NCBI GenBank assembly: GCA_002685435.1 | Contig: NYXD01000130.1 | Location: forward strand, 1 to 7,159 | Reading direction: 5' to 3' | DNA from: Cryomorphaceae bacterium | GTDB taxonomy: Bacteria > Bacteroidota > Bacteroidia > Flavobacteriales > Schleiferiaceae | DNA length: 7,159 bases | Notes under the pieces: generated by a model | Databases searched by the model: none | What the model was told of the DNA's origin: nothing | Seen by the model: the letters and a program-made list of their open reading frames with translations, nothing else | Position numbers and translations under genes: made by a program | Shown here: piece after piece, positions 1 through 7,159 of the stretch | Layout of the letters: each line of letters opens with the position of its first letter | Position numbering within the stretch: the stretch's first letter is position 1

Positions 1-1775
1 CAGGTTGTAGAACCTCCTGTTACCCAATTAAACGTTGCGCTCGTAGATCCCACATTAGTAAGACTAAACTGCGAAGGATCTGGACAAAGCGGCTGATCGT
101 CTACGATTACTTCATCAATAGCTATATCACCCTGAGATCCGTTTCCTTTTGAAGAAATCCAACGTAAAACAATAGTATCGCCAGCGAAACCCGCTAAATC
201 TACTTCTTCGAAAATCCACTGATTCCCTTGATTACCTGATTTAGTAAAGTATGTATTCCAAGTTTGTGTTGAATCCACCCATACTTGTAACTTCAAAGTA
301 TTAACGTAGAACCCACGCATATGATAATAGAACGAAACGCGCGGTTTTAGCAAACTGCTCAAATCTAGTAATGGAGATTCTAACATAGCCTCCTGATTTG
401 GTGCACCTTGAGAAGCCTCGGTATACATATACTTCCCAGAACCACTGACATCCGTAGTTGGCCCTGTCTGACCTGTGGTGGTTGTTCCTGAGCGAGGACC
501 CCAACTAAGCGAGGAAGACGCTAACGTATCGGATTCAGGACTTCTAAACCAACATGCTGCCATGCCGTTACCGATATTGTAGAAACCAGTTCCCGAAGTC
601 CAAGTCGTCGAATCAAAATCTTCCGACCATGGCGCCGCGACAGCAGCACAATGCGTTGTTCCTAAGATTGGACCTATCCAATCCGACTTATCCGAAGGCC
701 CACAAACTTCGCGTATCCAAAATTGGTATGAAGTTCCTGCACTTAATCCTGTGATTGTAGCCGGATTCGTACTAACACTGGTTGTTGTGTTCGCTGTGGC
801 GCCTAAAGCAGCACTAGGAGCACCGTATTGAATGTCCCAACTTAAGGCGTTTACAGCTTGCCACTGTAATGTAATGCTCGTTGTGGTACGTGATTGAAGT
901 GCTAATAATGATGGGTCTGGACACGTAGGCGCCTCCTCAAATCCAAAGTCATCAATAGCAACATCTGCCTGATTATTATTTCCAAAACCTCGCGACGCAC
1001 TGAATTTGACTAGAACGGTGTCGTCCACAAACTGGCTTAGCGTGTAGGTCTGTAGTAAAAAGGTATCAGATGTAGCCGACTGTTGCGGACCATTAATGCT
1101 CCCCACATTTACCCAACCGGTAGATTTTGACCAAACCTCCGTTTTTAATTCATTGATTTGAGCACCCGTCATATGGTACCAAAAATTTAATTCTGGTACG
1201 GTTAACGAACTTAAGTCCATCAACGGTGATGTCAATGTAGCAACACTTTGATTTGCAGCTCCACTGGCTTCAGCATAAACGTACTGCCCACCACCTGTTC
1301 TATCGTCAAGAGGACCAGTTCCAGGTGTACCCGTACTGTCTTCTCCAACACCAAAGGCATACCCTTGACCATCGTCTGGATCAGCAGGATCACGTTGCCA
1401 ACAACCGTCTACAATGGAACCGTCATTATCAAAACCCGAACCAGGTATCCAATTTGTCGTATTGTCGAAATCTTCAGTATAACTAGTTGTAAATGTTATA
1501 GGTGCGCACAATGTGGTCAAAGAATCCACAGCTGACCATATACTTACGTCGTTTGTTCCACAAGAATCGCGCACATAAAAATCATAATTCGATGAAGCAG
1601 AAAGACCGCTAAGTACAAATGGGTTAGATAGCGCAGCTACCCTAGTACCTGTACCCGGTGTGAATCCTGGCGTTCCATATTCAACTTCCCATTGTGCGGA
1701 ACCACCTGTAGTCCAGCTTATTTGGGCCTGATTACTCATCACCCAGTCTACCGCCACTGCTGTAGGCTGATAACA
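1..1775 (-). repeat. Tandem FN3+MAM protein modules, two full units and the start of a third
   Basis: Translation shows a repeating module of about 280 residues. Unit 1 covers 1775-924 (284 residues, from C173), unit 2 covers 923-87 (279 residues, from C457) and unit 3 begins at 86 (C736). Units 2 and 3 open almost identically (CPDPSLLAL and CPDPSQFSL); unit 1 opens with CYQPTAVAV. Within each unit the FN3 carries a W-rich strand and TGGS or similar turn, followed by a MAM-like domain with EDFD, CW, Y-Y-x-E-A-S and AID[DE] landmarks. Similarity is clear in protein but diverged in DNA, so these are old duplications and not a recent DNA tandem repeat. Confidence 0.75.
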
Positions 1776-2291
1776 CGTCGGTGCAGGATAGTGATTGACA
1801 ACAACCTTCCAACTACTGTCCGCTATTCTTTGAGTCGTTGTATTACATGCGGTGTTGAATTGTTGTCTAAAGGCATTTAATTCAAAAATCAAGAACGTAT
1901 CTGTAACCGCGCCGTTAAAGTCATTGATAGTACGTATGGTTGTTTCTGTAGTACCATTTGTACCAGAAATACCATAGCTCAATGCTGCTTCTTTTTCGCT
2001 TTCACTGACTAATTCTAGATAAGTTCCTATATCGTCCGGTGCAGAACCACCGAAGAATCCGCCTGTAGTTTCGACGGTGTACTCCAATCGAACGGATGAA
2101 ATCCAGTGTCCTGTAGGGATGGAAATACCTACCGTATCGGCACATGAGCTTTGCGAATTAATGTTAACAGGCGCTACTACCTGAACACCAATATCACCTG
2201 AAGTATAGAGTGTAGAGTCAGATGAAATTTGAGCTTGTACACCGGAAACTGCGAAAAGCGCAAACAAAACAGATAAAAGATACTTCTTCAT
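1..2291 (-). CDS. Secreted multidomain FN3/MAM surface protein (3' end beyond window)
   Basis: The frame is open from ATG at 2291 to the left edge (763 codons, no stop), so the C-terminus is missing. The start is firm: an in-frame TGA lies at 2333-2331 with no other ATG between. Residues 1-21 (MKKYLLSVLFALFAVSGVQA) form a classic signal peptide. Residues ~22-172 are an unassigned beta-rich domain. Then come FN3 (~173-262), MAM-like (~265-450), FN3 (~457-548), MAM-like (~552-731) and the start of a third FN3 (from 736). Each complete FN3 has cysteines near its start, at a [SV]CG turn (C244, C530) and at its end (C262, C548). The MAM-like domains show EDFD near the start, a CW pair (VDGCWQRD, AACWFRS) and close with AIDDF or AIDEV. 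Such proteins in Bacteroidota are usually exported and often end in a type IX secretion sorting domain; that end is not visible here, so T9SS export and an adhesive or enzymatic role are inferences. No catalytic domain is seen. Promoter candidates upstream are weak. Confidence 0.88.
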   Translation of the reverse strand, partial: MKKYLLSVLFALFAVSGVQAQISSDSTLYTSGDIGVQVVAPVNINSQSSCADTVGISIPTGHWISSVRLEYTVETTGGFFGGSAPDDIGTYLELVSESEKEAALSYGISGTNGTTETTIRTINDFNGAVTDTFLIFELNAFRQQFNTACNTTTQRIADSSWKVVVNHYPAPTCYQPTAVAVDWVMSNQAQISWTTGGSAQWEVEYGTPGFTPGTGTRVAALSNPFVLSGLSASSNYDFYVRDSCGTNDVSIWSAVDSLTTLCAPITFTTSYTEDFDNTTNWIPGSGFDNDGSIVDGCWQRDPADPDDGQGYAFGVGEDSTGTPGTGPLDDRTGGGQYVYAEASGAANQSVATLTSPLMDLSSLTVPELNFWYHMTGAQINELKTEVWSKSTGWVNVGSINGPQQSATSDTFLLQTYTLSQFVDDTVLVKFSASRGFGNNNQADVAIDDFGFEEAPTCPDPSLLALQSRTTTSITLQWQAVNALSWDIQYGAPSAALGATANTTTSVSTNPATITGLSAGTSYQFWIREVCGPSDKSDWIGPILGTTHCAAVAAPWSEDFDSTTWTSGTGFYNIGNGMAACWFRSPESDTLASSSLSWGPRSGTTTTGQTGPTTDVSGSGKYMYTEASQGAPNQEAMLESPLLDLSSLLKPRVSFYYHMRGFYVNTLKLQVWVDSTQTWNTYFTKSGNQGNQWIFEEVDLAGFAGDTIVLRWISSKGNGSQGDIAIDEVIVDDQPLCPDPSQFSLTNVGSTSATFNWVTGGSTT

Positions 2292-2390
2292 TGGGAAAAT
2301 ATAATCGTTTTTACAAGAGCATAAGATAGTTCAACTCTGTTAAATAGAGACTTACTTTCACTCAAGGTTTAAGGGGGTTTACACAATTAT

Positions 2391-4073
2391 TTACAAGTCC
2401 TTATTAAAATTGGATTTTAAGTATACCTTGTATTCGTGAATACTCTTTTTCATGTCCTTCCTTAATAAGAAGATACCCAGCAAGTTGGGCAGAGTCATGA
2501 GCGCAATGGCAATGCCCGCAAATGTCCAAACAATTGTGGTATCGATAATTGCGGCTAGAAAAAAGCCAATCACATACAAAACACGATAATAATTAACATA
2601 CTTCACGCCGAACAGATAAGTGACGCTACGACCGCCATAATAACTCCACGAAATCGCTGTCGAAAAAGCAAACAACAACAAACCTATAGCGACAATATAC
2701 TGGCCGTAATCACCAAACAACCCTTTATTGAAAGCAATAGCTGTTAAGGGTGCACTATGCACCAAAGATTTCCCTGTGAAGGTAAGCCCTGCCGTTTCTT
2801 GTAACCTGCCTTTTTGCACCATGAGTACACCAGAATAGGGTCCTTCTTCATTTGAAACAATCACCTCTTCCGCAATAGAACGCGCATGGAGTACTGTTGC
2901 CTCTGATTTTATTTTCCCTTGCTTCACGGCTAATTCTCCTTGAAATGGAACCAGTGTTTCACTCGATAACCAAGCCTGGTTATTAAAGTGATTGAATAAA
3001 CGACCTCCATCGATTTCTTCCGAGAGTCCACCTTCCATAATTTCGAGATCGGCAAAACTAAAGTCGTTCAGGTGCTTTTCATTCCAAACTCCTGAACTTA
3101 ACAAGGTTAACCCAGTGATTGAGCAAATAATAATAGTATCAATAAAAGGCTCTAGAATAGCGACCATTCCCTCGCTTACAGGGTGCTCTGCCTTCGCTGC
3201 CGCGTGCGCAATTGGAGCTGAACCCTGCCCTGCCTCGTTGGAGAAAAGACCGCGGTTCACACCTCTGTTAAATGCGTACGCTATGGTTGCACCAAGGAAC
3301 CCACCTGCAGCTGATGAGCCAGTGAACACGTCCGCAAAAATGCTAATAAATGAAGGGACAATATTTTCATAATTTGTAACAATCACCGATAAAGCACCGA
3401 TCAAATAAATAAGTGCCATAACGGGAACCAATTTTTCTGTAACCGCTGCAATACGCTTAATTCCTCCTAGAATAATTAGACCAAGCAATACCGAAAGCAC
3501 AGCACCAGTTACGATCTCTTCTATGCCAAAAGTCGCTTTCAAAGAGGCGGCAATACTATTCACTTGAGGCATGTTACCTGTTCCAAACGAACTGATAATG
3601 GCGGCAACAGCGAAAAGCGTTGCCATCCACTTCATACCAAGCTTGTTTTTCATGTAATACATGGGACCTCCAGAAGCAGTACCATCTTCAGCAAACTCAC
3701 GGTATTTGTGACTTAAGGTTACCTCAACAAATTTTGTGGTCATCCCAAGAGCGGCTGTCACTAACATCCAAAACAGTGCAGCTGGACCGCCCAGGTGAAT
3801 AGCGAAAGCTACACCCGCTATATTTCCAGTCCCTACCGTTCCTGACAAAGCTGTGGTTAAAGACTGAAAGTGAGACGTATCGCCTTTAGCACCGTCATTA
3901 TCAAACTTTCCGCGCACAACTGCTATGGCATGACCGAAGTAGCGTATTTGAGGAAATCCTAGGTAAAGAGTAAAAAAGATACCTGAACCAAGCAAGGCAA
4001 AAACGAACCAGCTTGAACCGCCGATGTATCCGTCAATAGTCGCAAGAAAATCATTGATTTGGACTAAATCCAT
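2391..4073 (-). CDS. AGCS-family sodium:alanine/glycine symporter
   Basis: Inner-membrane transporter predicted to import alanine or glycine with Na+ (or H+). Family hallmarks: [19 protein letters not shown] at ~78-96; [16 protein letters not shown] at 95-110, which follows the AGCS signature except L where W is usual in FWMW; and [19 protein letters not shown] at ~269-287, the strongly conserved substrate/ion-site region. About ten to eleven hydrophobic segments are visible, and the C-terminus ends in a short charged tail ([18 protein letters not shown]). At 560 residues it exceeds the usual ~450-500 because of a ~100-residue hydrophilic insertion (about 331-437) before [11 protein letters not shown]. 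The start is supported by an in-frame TGA five codons upstream; there is no Shine-Dalgarno sequence. It lies 99 bases downstream of dnaK, beyond a strong terminator, so it probably has its own promoter, though I could not identify one. Exact substrate is not decidable from sequence. Confidence 0.93.
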   Translation of the reverse strand: MDLVQINDFLATIDGYIGGSSWFVFALLGSGIFFTLYLGFPQIRYFGHAIAVVRGKFDNDGAKGDTSHFQSLTTALSGTVGTGNIAGVAFAIHLGGPAALFWMLVTAALGMTTKFVEVTLSHKYREFAEDGTASGGPMYYMKNKLGMKWMATLFAVAAIISSFGTGNMPQVNSIAASLKATFGIEEIVTGAVLSVLLGLIILGGIKRIAAVTEKLVPVMALIYLIGALSVIVTNYENIVPSFISIFADVFTGSSAAGGFLGATIAYAFNRGVNRGLFSNEAGQGSAPIAHAAAKAEHPVSEGMVAILEPFIDTIIICSITGLTLLSSGVWNEKHLNDFSFADLEIMEGGLSEEIDGGRLFNHFNNQAWLSSETLVPFQGELAVKQGKIKSEATVLHARSIAEEVIVSNEEGPYSGVLMVQKGRLQETAGLTFTGKSLVHSAPLTAIAFNKGLFGDYGQYIVAIGLLLFAFSTAISWSYYGGRSVTYLFGVKYVNYYRVLYVIGFFLAAIIDTTIVWTFAGIAIALMTLPNLLGIFLLRKDMKKSIHEYKVYLKSNFNKDL

Positions 4074-4114
4074 AGTAGGTGAGTTTCATTAGTGTTAAGT
4101 GGCGTGAATATAAT

Positions 4115-4146
4115 AAAAAAGCCCCCGCACCTTGCGGTACGGGGGC
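4115..4146 (-). terminator. Rho-independent terminator of dnaK
   Basis: Read on the minus strand, GCCCCCGTACC, loop GCAA, then GGTGCGGGGGC form an 11-bp stem with one G-U wobble, closed by a GNRA-type tetraloop and followed directly by six T. It starts 27 bases after the dnaK stop. On the plus strand the wobble becomes a C-A mismatch and there is no T run, so the element serves minus-strand transcription, ending dnaK messages before the symporter gene. Confidence 0.93.
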
Positions 4147-4172
4147 CTGTTACATCCTTTAATTCTTGCGGG

Positions 4173-6074
4173 TTATTTCACTTCTTCGAAATCGACATCT
4201 GTGACATCATCTGCTGCACCGGCATCACCGCCAGTACCTGCGTCAGGGTCTTGATCTCCGCCTTGCTCTTGCTGCATTGCAGCTTGAATCTCTGCAGAAG
4301 CCGCCTGTAAAGCGCCATTCAATTTCTCTTGAGCCGCATCACATGCCGCGATATCTTTTGCGGCATGAGCTGCTTTAAGTTCAGTTAGCGCAGCATCAAT
4401 AGGACCTTTTTTATCTTCTGGTAATTTACCTTCGAGATCCTTCATTTGCTTCTCAACTTGGAACACCATGCTATCAGCAGCGTTGAGCTTGTCAATATCC
4501 TCTTTTGCTTTCTTATCTGCGTCTGCATTCGCTTCCGCTTCTTGCTTCATGCGATCAATTTCTTCTTGAGATAAACCCGAAGAAGCCTCAATACGGATAT
4601 TCTGCTCTTTACCTGTATTTTTATCTTTAGCACTTACGTTAAGGATACCGTTCGAATCAATATCGAAGGTCACTTCGATTTGAGGAACACCGCGCTGTGC
4701 TGGTGGAATGCCGTCCAAATGGAAACGACCAATAGTCTTGTTGTCGCTTGCCATAGAACGCTCGCCTTGAAGAATATGAATCTCTACCGAAGGCTGATTA
4801 TCGGCAGCCGTTGAGAAGGTTTCAGATTTCTTCGTAGGAATAGTTGTATTCGCTTCGATGAGTTTCGTCATCACACCACCCATAGTTTCTATACCTAATG
4901 AAAGTGGCGTTACATCTAAGAGAAGAACGTCTTTCACATCACCTGCGAGAACACCACCCTGGATAGAAGCTCCAATAGCTACTACCTCATCTGGATTCAC
5001 ACCTTTCGAAGGCTCTTTCCCGAAGAACGCTTTTACCGCATCCTGAATAGCCGGAATACGCGTCGTACCTCCCACTAGAATAACTTCATCTATTTCAGAA
5101 GTTGAATACCCTGCATTTTGCAATGCACTGCGTGCTGGTGCAATAGTGCGCTCAATCAAGCTAGCTGCTAATTGCTCGAACTTTGCTCGACTCAACGGAC
5201 GAACCAAGTGTTTGGGACCTGACGCTGTCGCTGTAATGTAAGGCAGATTAATTTCCGTTGAAGTCGTCGAAGACAATTCGATTTTAGCTTTCTCAGCTGC
5301 TTCTTTTAGACGTTGCAGCGCCATGTTGTCATCGCGCAAATCCATATTCTCTTCAGCTTTAAACTCTTCTGCCAGCCAGTCAATAATGACCTGATCAAAA
5401 TCGTCACCACCAAGGTGCGTATCACCGTCCGTAGATTTCACTTCGAATACACCGTCACCCAGCTCTAGAACCGAAACGTCGTGTGTACCACCACCACAGT
5501 CAAATACTGCGATTTTTTGATCCTGACCTTTCTTATCTAGACCGTAAGCTAAAGCAGCTGCGGTAGGCTCATTAATGATACGGCGAACATTCAAACCTGC
5601 GATTTCTCCAGCTTCTTTAGTTGCTTGACGTTGTGCATCATCAAAATACGCTGGAACCGTAATTACGGCTTCAGTGACATCAGCACCCAAATAGTCTTCA
5701 GCAGTTTTCTTCATTTTTTGAAGAATCATTGCCGAAACCTCTTGCGGGGTATATTGACGACCGTCAATATTTACGCGAGGCGTATCGTTATCGCCACCCT
5801 CTACTTTATAAGGTACACGCTTTGCTTCTTTTTGTACGTTAGAAAACTTCTCTCCCATGAAACGTTTCACGGAGTAGACTGTTTTCTCAGGGTTAGTGAT
5901 GGCCTGACGTTTTGCAGGATCACCTACTTTACGTTCACCGCCTTCAACGAAACCTACAATAGAAGGTGTCGTTCTTTTTCCTTCACTGTTCGGAATCACT
6001 ACAGGCTCGTTACCTTCCATTACGGATACACAAGAGTTCGTGGTTCCAAGGTCAATACCTATGATTTTACCCAT
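4173..6074 (-). CDS. dnaK: Molecular chaperone DnaK (Hsp70)
   Basis: Cytosolic ATP-dependent Hsp70 that binds exposed hydrophobic peptide segments with DnaJ and GrpE partners (neither is in the window). Full length, 633 residues against 638 in E. coli. The nucleotide-binding domain covers ~1-381, with phosphate-1 loop [12 protein letters not shown] (5-16), catalytic Lys70, [11 protein letters not shown] (168-178), phosphate-2 loop DCGGGTHD (192-199, including the autophosphorylation-type Thr197) and the adenosine-motif region [11 protein letters not shown] (331-341). The linker [10 protein letters not shown] (382-391) is intact. The beta substrate-binding domain is ~392-500 and the helical lid ~501-604, followed by a Gly/Asp-rich disordered tail ending EEVK, as usual for DnaK. 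Start: ATG at 6074 with an in-frame TAA five codons upstream and an A/T-rich leader without a Shine-Dalgarno. A strong terminator follows, so it is probably transcribed alone. No CIRCE operator is seen upstream. Two phosphate-loop positions differ from E. coli (L195 to C193, F200 to H198). Confidence 0.99.
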   Translation of the reverse strand: MGKIIGIDLGTTNSCVSVMEGNEPVVIPNSEGKRTTPSIVGFVEGGERKVGDPAKRQAITNPEKTVYSVKRFMGEKFSNVQKEAKRVPYKVEGGDNDTPRVNIDGRQYTPQEVSAMILQKMKKTAEDYLGADVTEAVITVPAYFDDAQRQATKEAGEIAGLNVRRIINEPTAAALAYGLDKKGQDQKIAVFDCGGGTHDVSVLELGDGVFEVKSTDGDTHLGGDDFDQVIIDWLAEEFKAEENMDLRDDNMALQRLKEAAEKAKIELSSTTSTEINLPYITATASGPKHLVRPLSRAKFEQLAASLIERTIAPARSALQNAGYSTSEIDEVILVGGTTRIPAIQDAVKAFFGKEPSKGVNPDEVVAIGASIQGGVLAGDVKDVLLLDVTPLSLGIETMGGVMTKLIEANTTIPTKKSETFSTAADNQPSVEIHILQGERSMASDNKTIGRFHLDGIPPAQRGVPQIEVTFDIDSNGILNVSAKDKNTGKEQNIRIEASSGLSQEEIDRMKQEAEANADADKKAKEDIDKLNAADSMVFQVEKQMKDLEGKLPEDKKGPIDAALTELKAAHAAKDIAACDAAQEKLNGALQAASAEIQAAMQQEQGGDQDPDAGTGGDAGAADDVTDVDFEEVK

Positions 6075-6090
6075 TTTATAAATTATTTAG

Positions 6091-6104
6091 TTTGAGTTTT
6101 CAAA
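6091..6104 (-). promoter_or_regulatory. Small inverted repeat in the dnaK leader
   Basis: TTTGA-AAAC-TCAAA, a perfect 5-bp inverted repeat with a 4-base loop, ends 16 bases upstream of the dnaK ATG. It would lie within the mRNA leader if transcription starts near 6110. It could be a weak leader hairpin or a protein site, but being short and A/T-rich it may be chance. Confidence 0.2.
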
Positions 6105-6113
6105 TTCATTCGG

Positions 6114-6142
6114 CGGGTATAGAACAAGGGTTGTGCCACAAA
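6114..6142 (-). promoter_or_regulatory. Candidate dnaK promoter / operator region
   Basis: Two overlapping readings are possible on the minus strand. (a) Sigma-54-like: TGGCAC (6138-6133), 5 bases, then TTGTT (6127-6123); spacing and the -24 box fit the consensus TGGCAC-N5-TTGC[AT], but the usually required GC at -12 is GT. (b) Bacteroidota housekeeping-like: TTTG (6142-6139), 17-base spacer, TATACCCG (6121-6114), where the -7 box is only a partial match to TAnnTTTG. TTGTGCCACAA at 6131-6141 is also a perfect inverted repeat with one central base and could be an operator. A start site near 6110 would give a leader of roughly 35-40 bases. Location supports a promoter; which sigma factor is unresolved. 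Confidence 0.33.
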
Positions 6143-6204
6143 GAAAGGGATTCAATTTTGAACACAATTTGGCATAAATCGCGAAAAACACATGCCACAA
6201 TGGA

Positions 6205-6236
6205 ACTTTTTTTGGTTCAAAAAGTGACAAACTGTC
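6205..6236 (-). terminator. Weak candidate terminator after the right-hand gene
   Basis: On the minus strand, about 13 bases after the TAG stop, GACA-GTT-TGTC (6236-6226) forms a 4-bp hairpin followed closely by five T (6223-6219). This T run is also the left arm of a second A/T-only inverted repeat, ACTTTTT (6225-6219) and AAAAAGT (6211-6205). Position suits a terminator but the stems are weak, unlike the strong one after dnaK. Confidence 0.25.
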
Positions 6237-6249
6237 TCTTTAGGTCTTG

Positions 6250-7159
6250 CTAGAATTTGACAGGAAATCCGTCAACACAAATAACAGAGTCGATACCTTG
6301 AAAATCTACCCATCCCATATTGCAGGTATAGATTCCTCGCCACAAACTGTCCATGGACGTATTACTCAGTTTGATCTGCTTCTTAATGGTATGACCGCGA
6401 GAACTGAAAAGACCGATACCGCCATCGATATTGGTGAAAAGCGGTTTTTCTTGAACAATCCCTTGTGAAGGTTGACTTACATTGATATAGGTAGCGTAGT
6501 CATCAGCTGCAGCCCATAACTCGAAATCTATACTCTTAAAAACGCGTACGGTATCAGTAGTCTTACCTATGTTATTTCTCAAGAATTGATAATAAGTGGC
6601 ATAACTGAGTTCTGTGACATAATTACCAGATCCTGTAAGATTCGTTCCAGTCCTTGTTGGCAACGCATAGGTCACCGTCTTCACTGCACTATCCTTGGGA
6701 TTACGAACAGGCGCTTCCTTGTATTTAAAATGAATGTAACCTTGGTACAAGCGGGCATTTCTAGCCGCATCCCATCCAAACTTCGCATCTTGAATCCCAA
6801 AAGTCAGTTTTTGAAAACCTTTAGGTCTTGTAATCTCTACAGGACCTACCACAGGCGAGACCGCTTCAAAATTATTATTACCTGGGATGAAGCCGCGTAG
6901 TCGATATTCAAAATTGTGATCAATAGGCGCATCGGTCCAATACAATCGATAATTATCGGTTGTAAACGTTCCTGATGCTAGGATATTTGTGTCTTTCCGG
7001 TAGAACTCGTAAGTGTTCAATACATTTCCTTGATCATTGAGCTGAGTCAAATACAAAGAAGCTGTATCAAAATAAAGGCTATCGCTGTGCGTTGCACCTG
7101 CGAGCAACCCATCCGTTCCTAAATACGTTCGATGTAATCGCACCCATTGCGTATCCTGA
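6250..7159 (-). CDS. DUF4249-like envelope protein, C-terminal part (5' end beyond window)
   Basis: The frame stays open to the right edge: before the GTG at 7143 it reads QDTQW back to 7158, so that GTG is not a credible start and the true start is outside. About 302 residues are visible, ending at TAG (6250-6252). The visible part is beta-rich with many Y, T and N residues and no membrane helix. It has an N-terminal Ig-like stretch (SLYFDTASLYLTQL, then YRLYWTD and FEYRLRGFIPGNN), a middle YQGYIHFKYKEAPVRNP stretch, and a C-terminal FELWAAADDYATYINVSQP followed by PLFTNIDGGIGLFSS. The TNI-x-GG-x-G-x-F-SS pattern near the end recalls Bacteroidota DUF4249-type outer-membrane lipoproteins; this is recalled family resemblance, not a search result. 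A lipoprotein signal would be at the unseen N-terminus. Function unknown; no catalytic motif seen. It lies 175 bases upstream of dnaK, probably as a separate unit. Confidence 0.8.
   Translation of the reverse strand, partial: QDTQWVRLHRTYLGTDGLLAGATHSDSLYFDTASLYLTQLNDQGNVLNTYEFYRKDTNILASGTFTTDNYRLYWTDAPIDHNFEYRLRGFIPGNNNFEAVSPVVGPVEITRPKGFQKLTFGIQDAKFGWDAARNARLYQGYIHFKYKEAPVRNPKDSAVKTVTYALPTRTGTNLTGSGNYVTELSYATYYQFLRNNIGKTTDTVRVFKSIDFELWAAADDYATYINVSQPSQGIVQEKPLFTNIDGGIGLFSSRGHTIKKQIKLSNTSMDSLWRGIYTCNMGWVDFQGIDSVICVDGFPVKF

Noticed and set aside
301..504. 67-codon minus-strand frame
   Set aside because: Same strand but a different frame from the FN3/MAM gene, which reads through this region with clear MAM-like sequence.
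1248..1535. Two overlapping plus-strand frames (95 and 77 codons) and further short frames at 554-754 and 1692-1880
   Set aside because: All lie opposite the uninterrupted minus-strand FN3/MAM reading frame, whose domain content is recognisable throughout.
2292..2390. Promoter and terminator between the symporter and the FN3/MAM gene
   Set aside because: TTG (2365-2363) with a 16-base spacer to TATTTAAC (2346-2339) is a poor fit to the Bacteroidota consensus, and the only hairpin (CTCT/AGAG) is 4 bp without a T run. Too weak to annotate.
2992..3372. 126-codon plus-strand frame opposite the symporter gene
   Set aside because: Fully antisense to conserved AGCS coding sequence including the [13 protein letters not shown] motif; composition is that of a shadow frame.
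4074..4114. Dedicated promoter for the symporter gene
   Set aside because: Only ~41 bases lie between the terminator T run and the ATG; I found no convincing -33/-7 pair, so any promoter would have to overlap the terminator.
5625..6095. 156-codon open frame on the plus strand, antisense to the 5' part of dnaK
   Set aside because: It lies wholly opposite a certain, highly conserved gene. Long antisense frames opposite Hsp70 genes are a well-known by-product of their codon bias, and the translation (rich in F, Y, R, C) resembles no protein family I know.
6586..6900. 104-codon plus-strand frame and a 73-codon one at 6247-6468
   Set aside because: Antisense to the open frame of the DUF4249-like protein; no recognisable domains or start signals.
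7141..7143. GTG as start codon of the right-hand gene
   Set aside because: The same frame is open upstream of it to the window edge (QDTQW), and no signal peptide or lipobox follows it, so it is internal.

Overview
The window looks like chromosomal DNA from a member of the Bacteroidota, most likely a marine or aquatic flavobacterial-type lineage. Evidence: a secreted protein built from tandem FN3 and MAM modules, a lipoprotein-like protein with a Bacteroidota-style C-terminal motif, A/T-rich leaders without Shine-Dalgarno sequences, and a Bacteroidota-flavoured DnaK. The lineage assignment is an inference from protein style; no rRNA or other marker gene is present.

All four protein-coding genes lie on the minus strand, so transcription runs from high to low coordinates. 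In that order they are: (1) 7159-6250, the C-terminal ~302 residues of an uncharacterised beta-rich protein resembling DUF4249-type outer-membrane lipoproteins, its start off the right edge; (2) 6074-4173, a complete dnaK (633 residues); (3) 4073-2391, a complete AGCS-family sodium:alanine/glycine symporter (560 residues) with an unusual ~100-residue insertion; (4) 2291 to the left edge, the N-terminal 763 residues of a large secreted multidomain protein (signal peptide, N-terminal beta-rich domain, then FN3-MAM-FN3-MAM-FN3...), its C-terminus off the left edge.

The gaps are short (175, 99 and 99 bases). A strong intrinsic terminator with a GCAA tetraloop follows dnaK, so dnaK is probably monocistronic and the transporter and surface protein are probably transcribed separately. 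The gap upstream of dnaK holds a sigma-54-like TGGCAC-N5-TTG sequence, overlapping a perfect TTGTG-N-CACAA inverted repeat and an alternative Bacteroidota-style promoter reading; no CIRCE element is visible.

The genes do not form an obvious shared pathway: a core chaperone, a nutrient transporter and two envelope or surface proteins. I see no mobile element, CRISPR array, tRNA, rRNA, toxin-antitoxin pair or defence system, and nothing that convincingly amounts to an undescribed system. The points most worth a second look are the symporter insertion, the modular surface protein and the dnaK control region.
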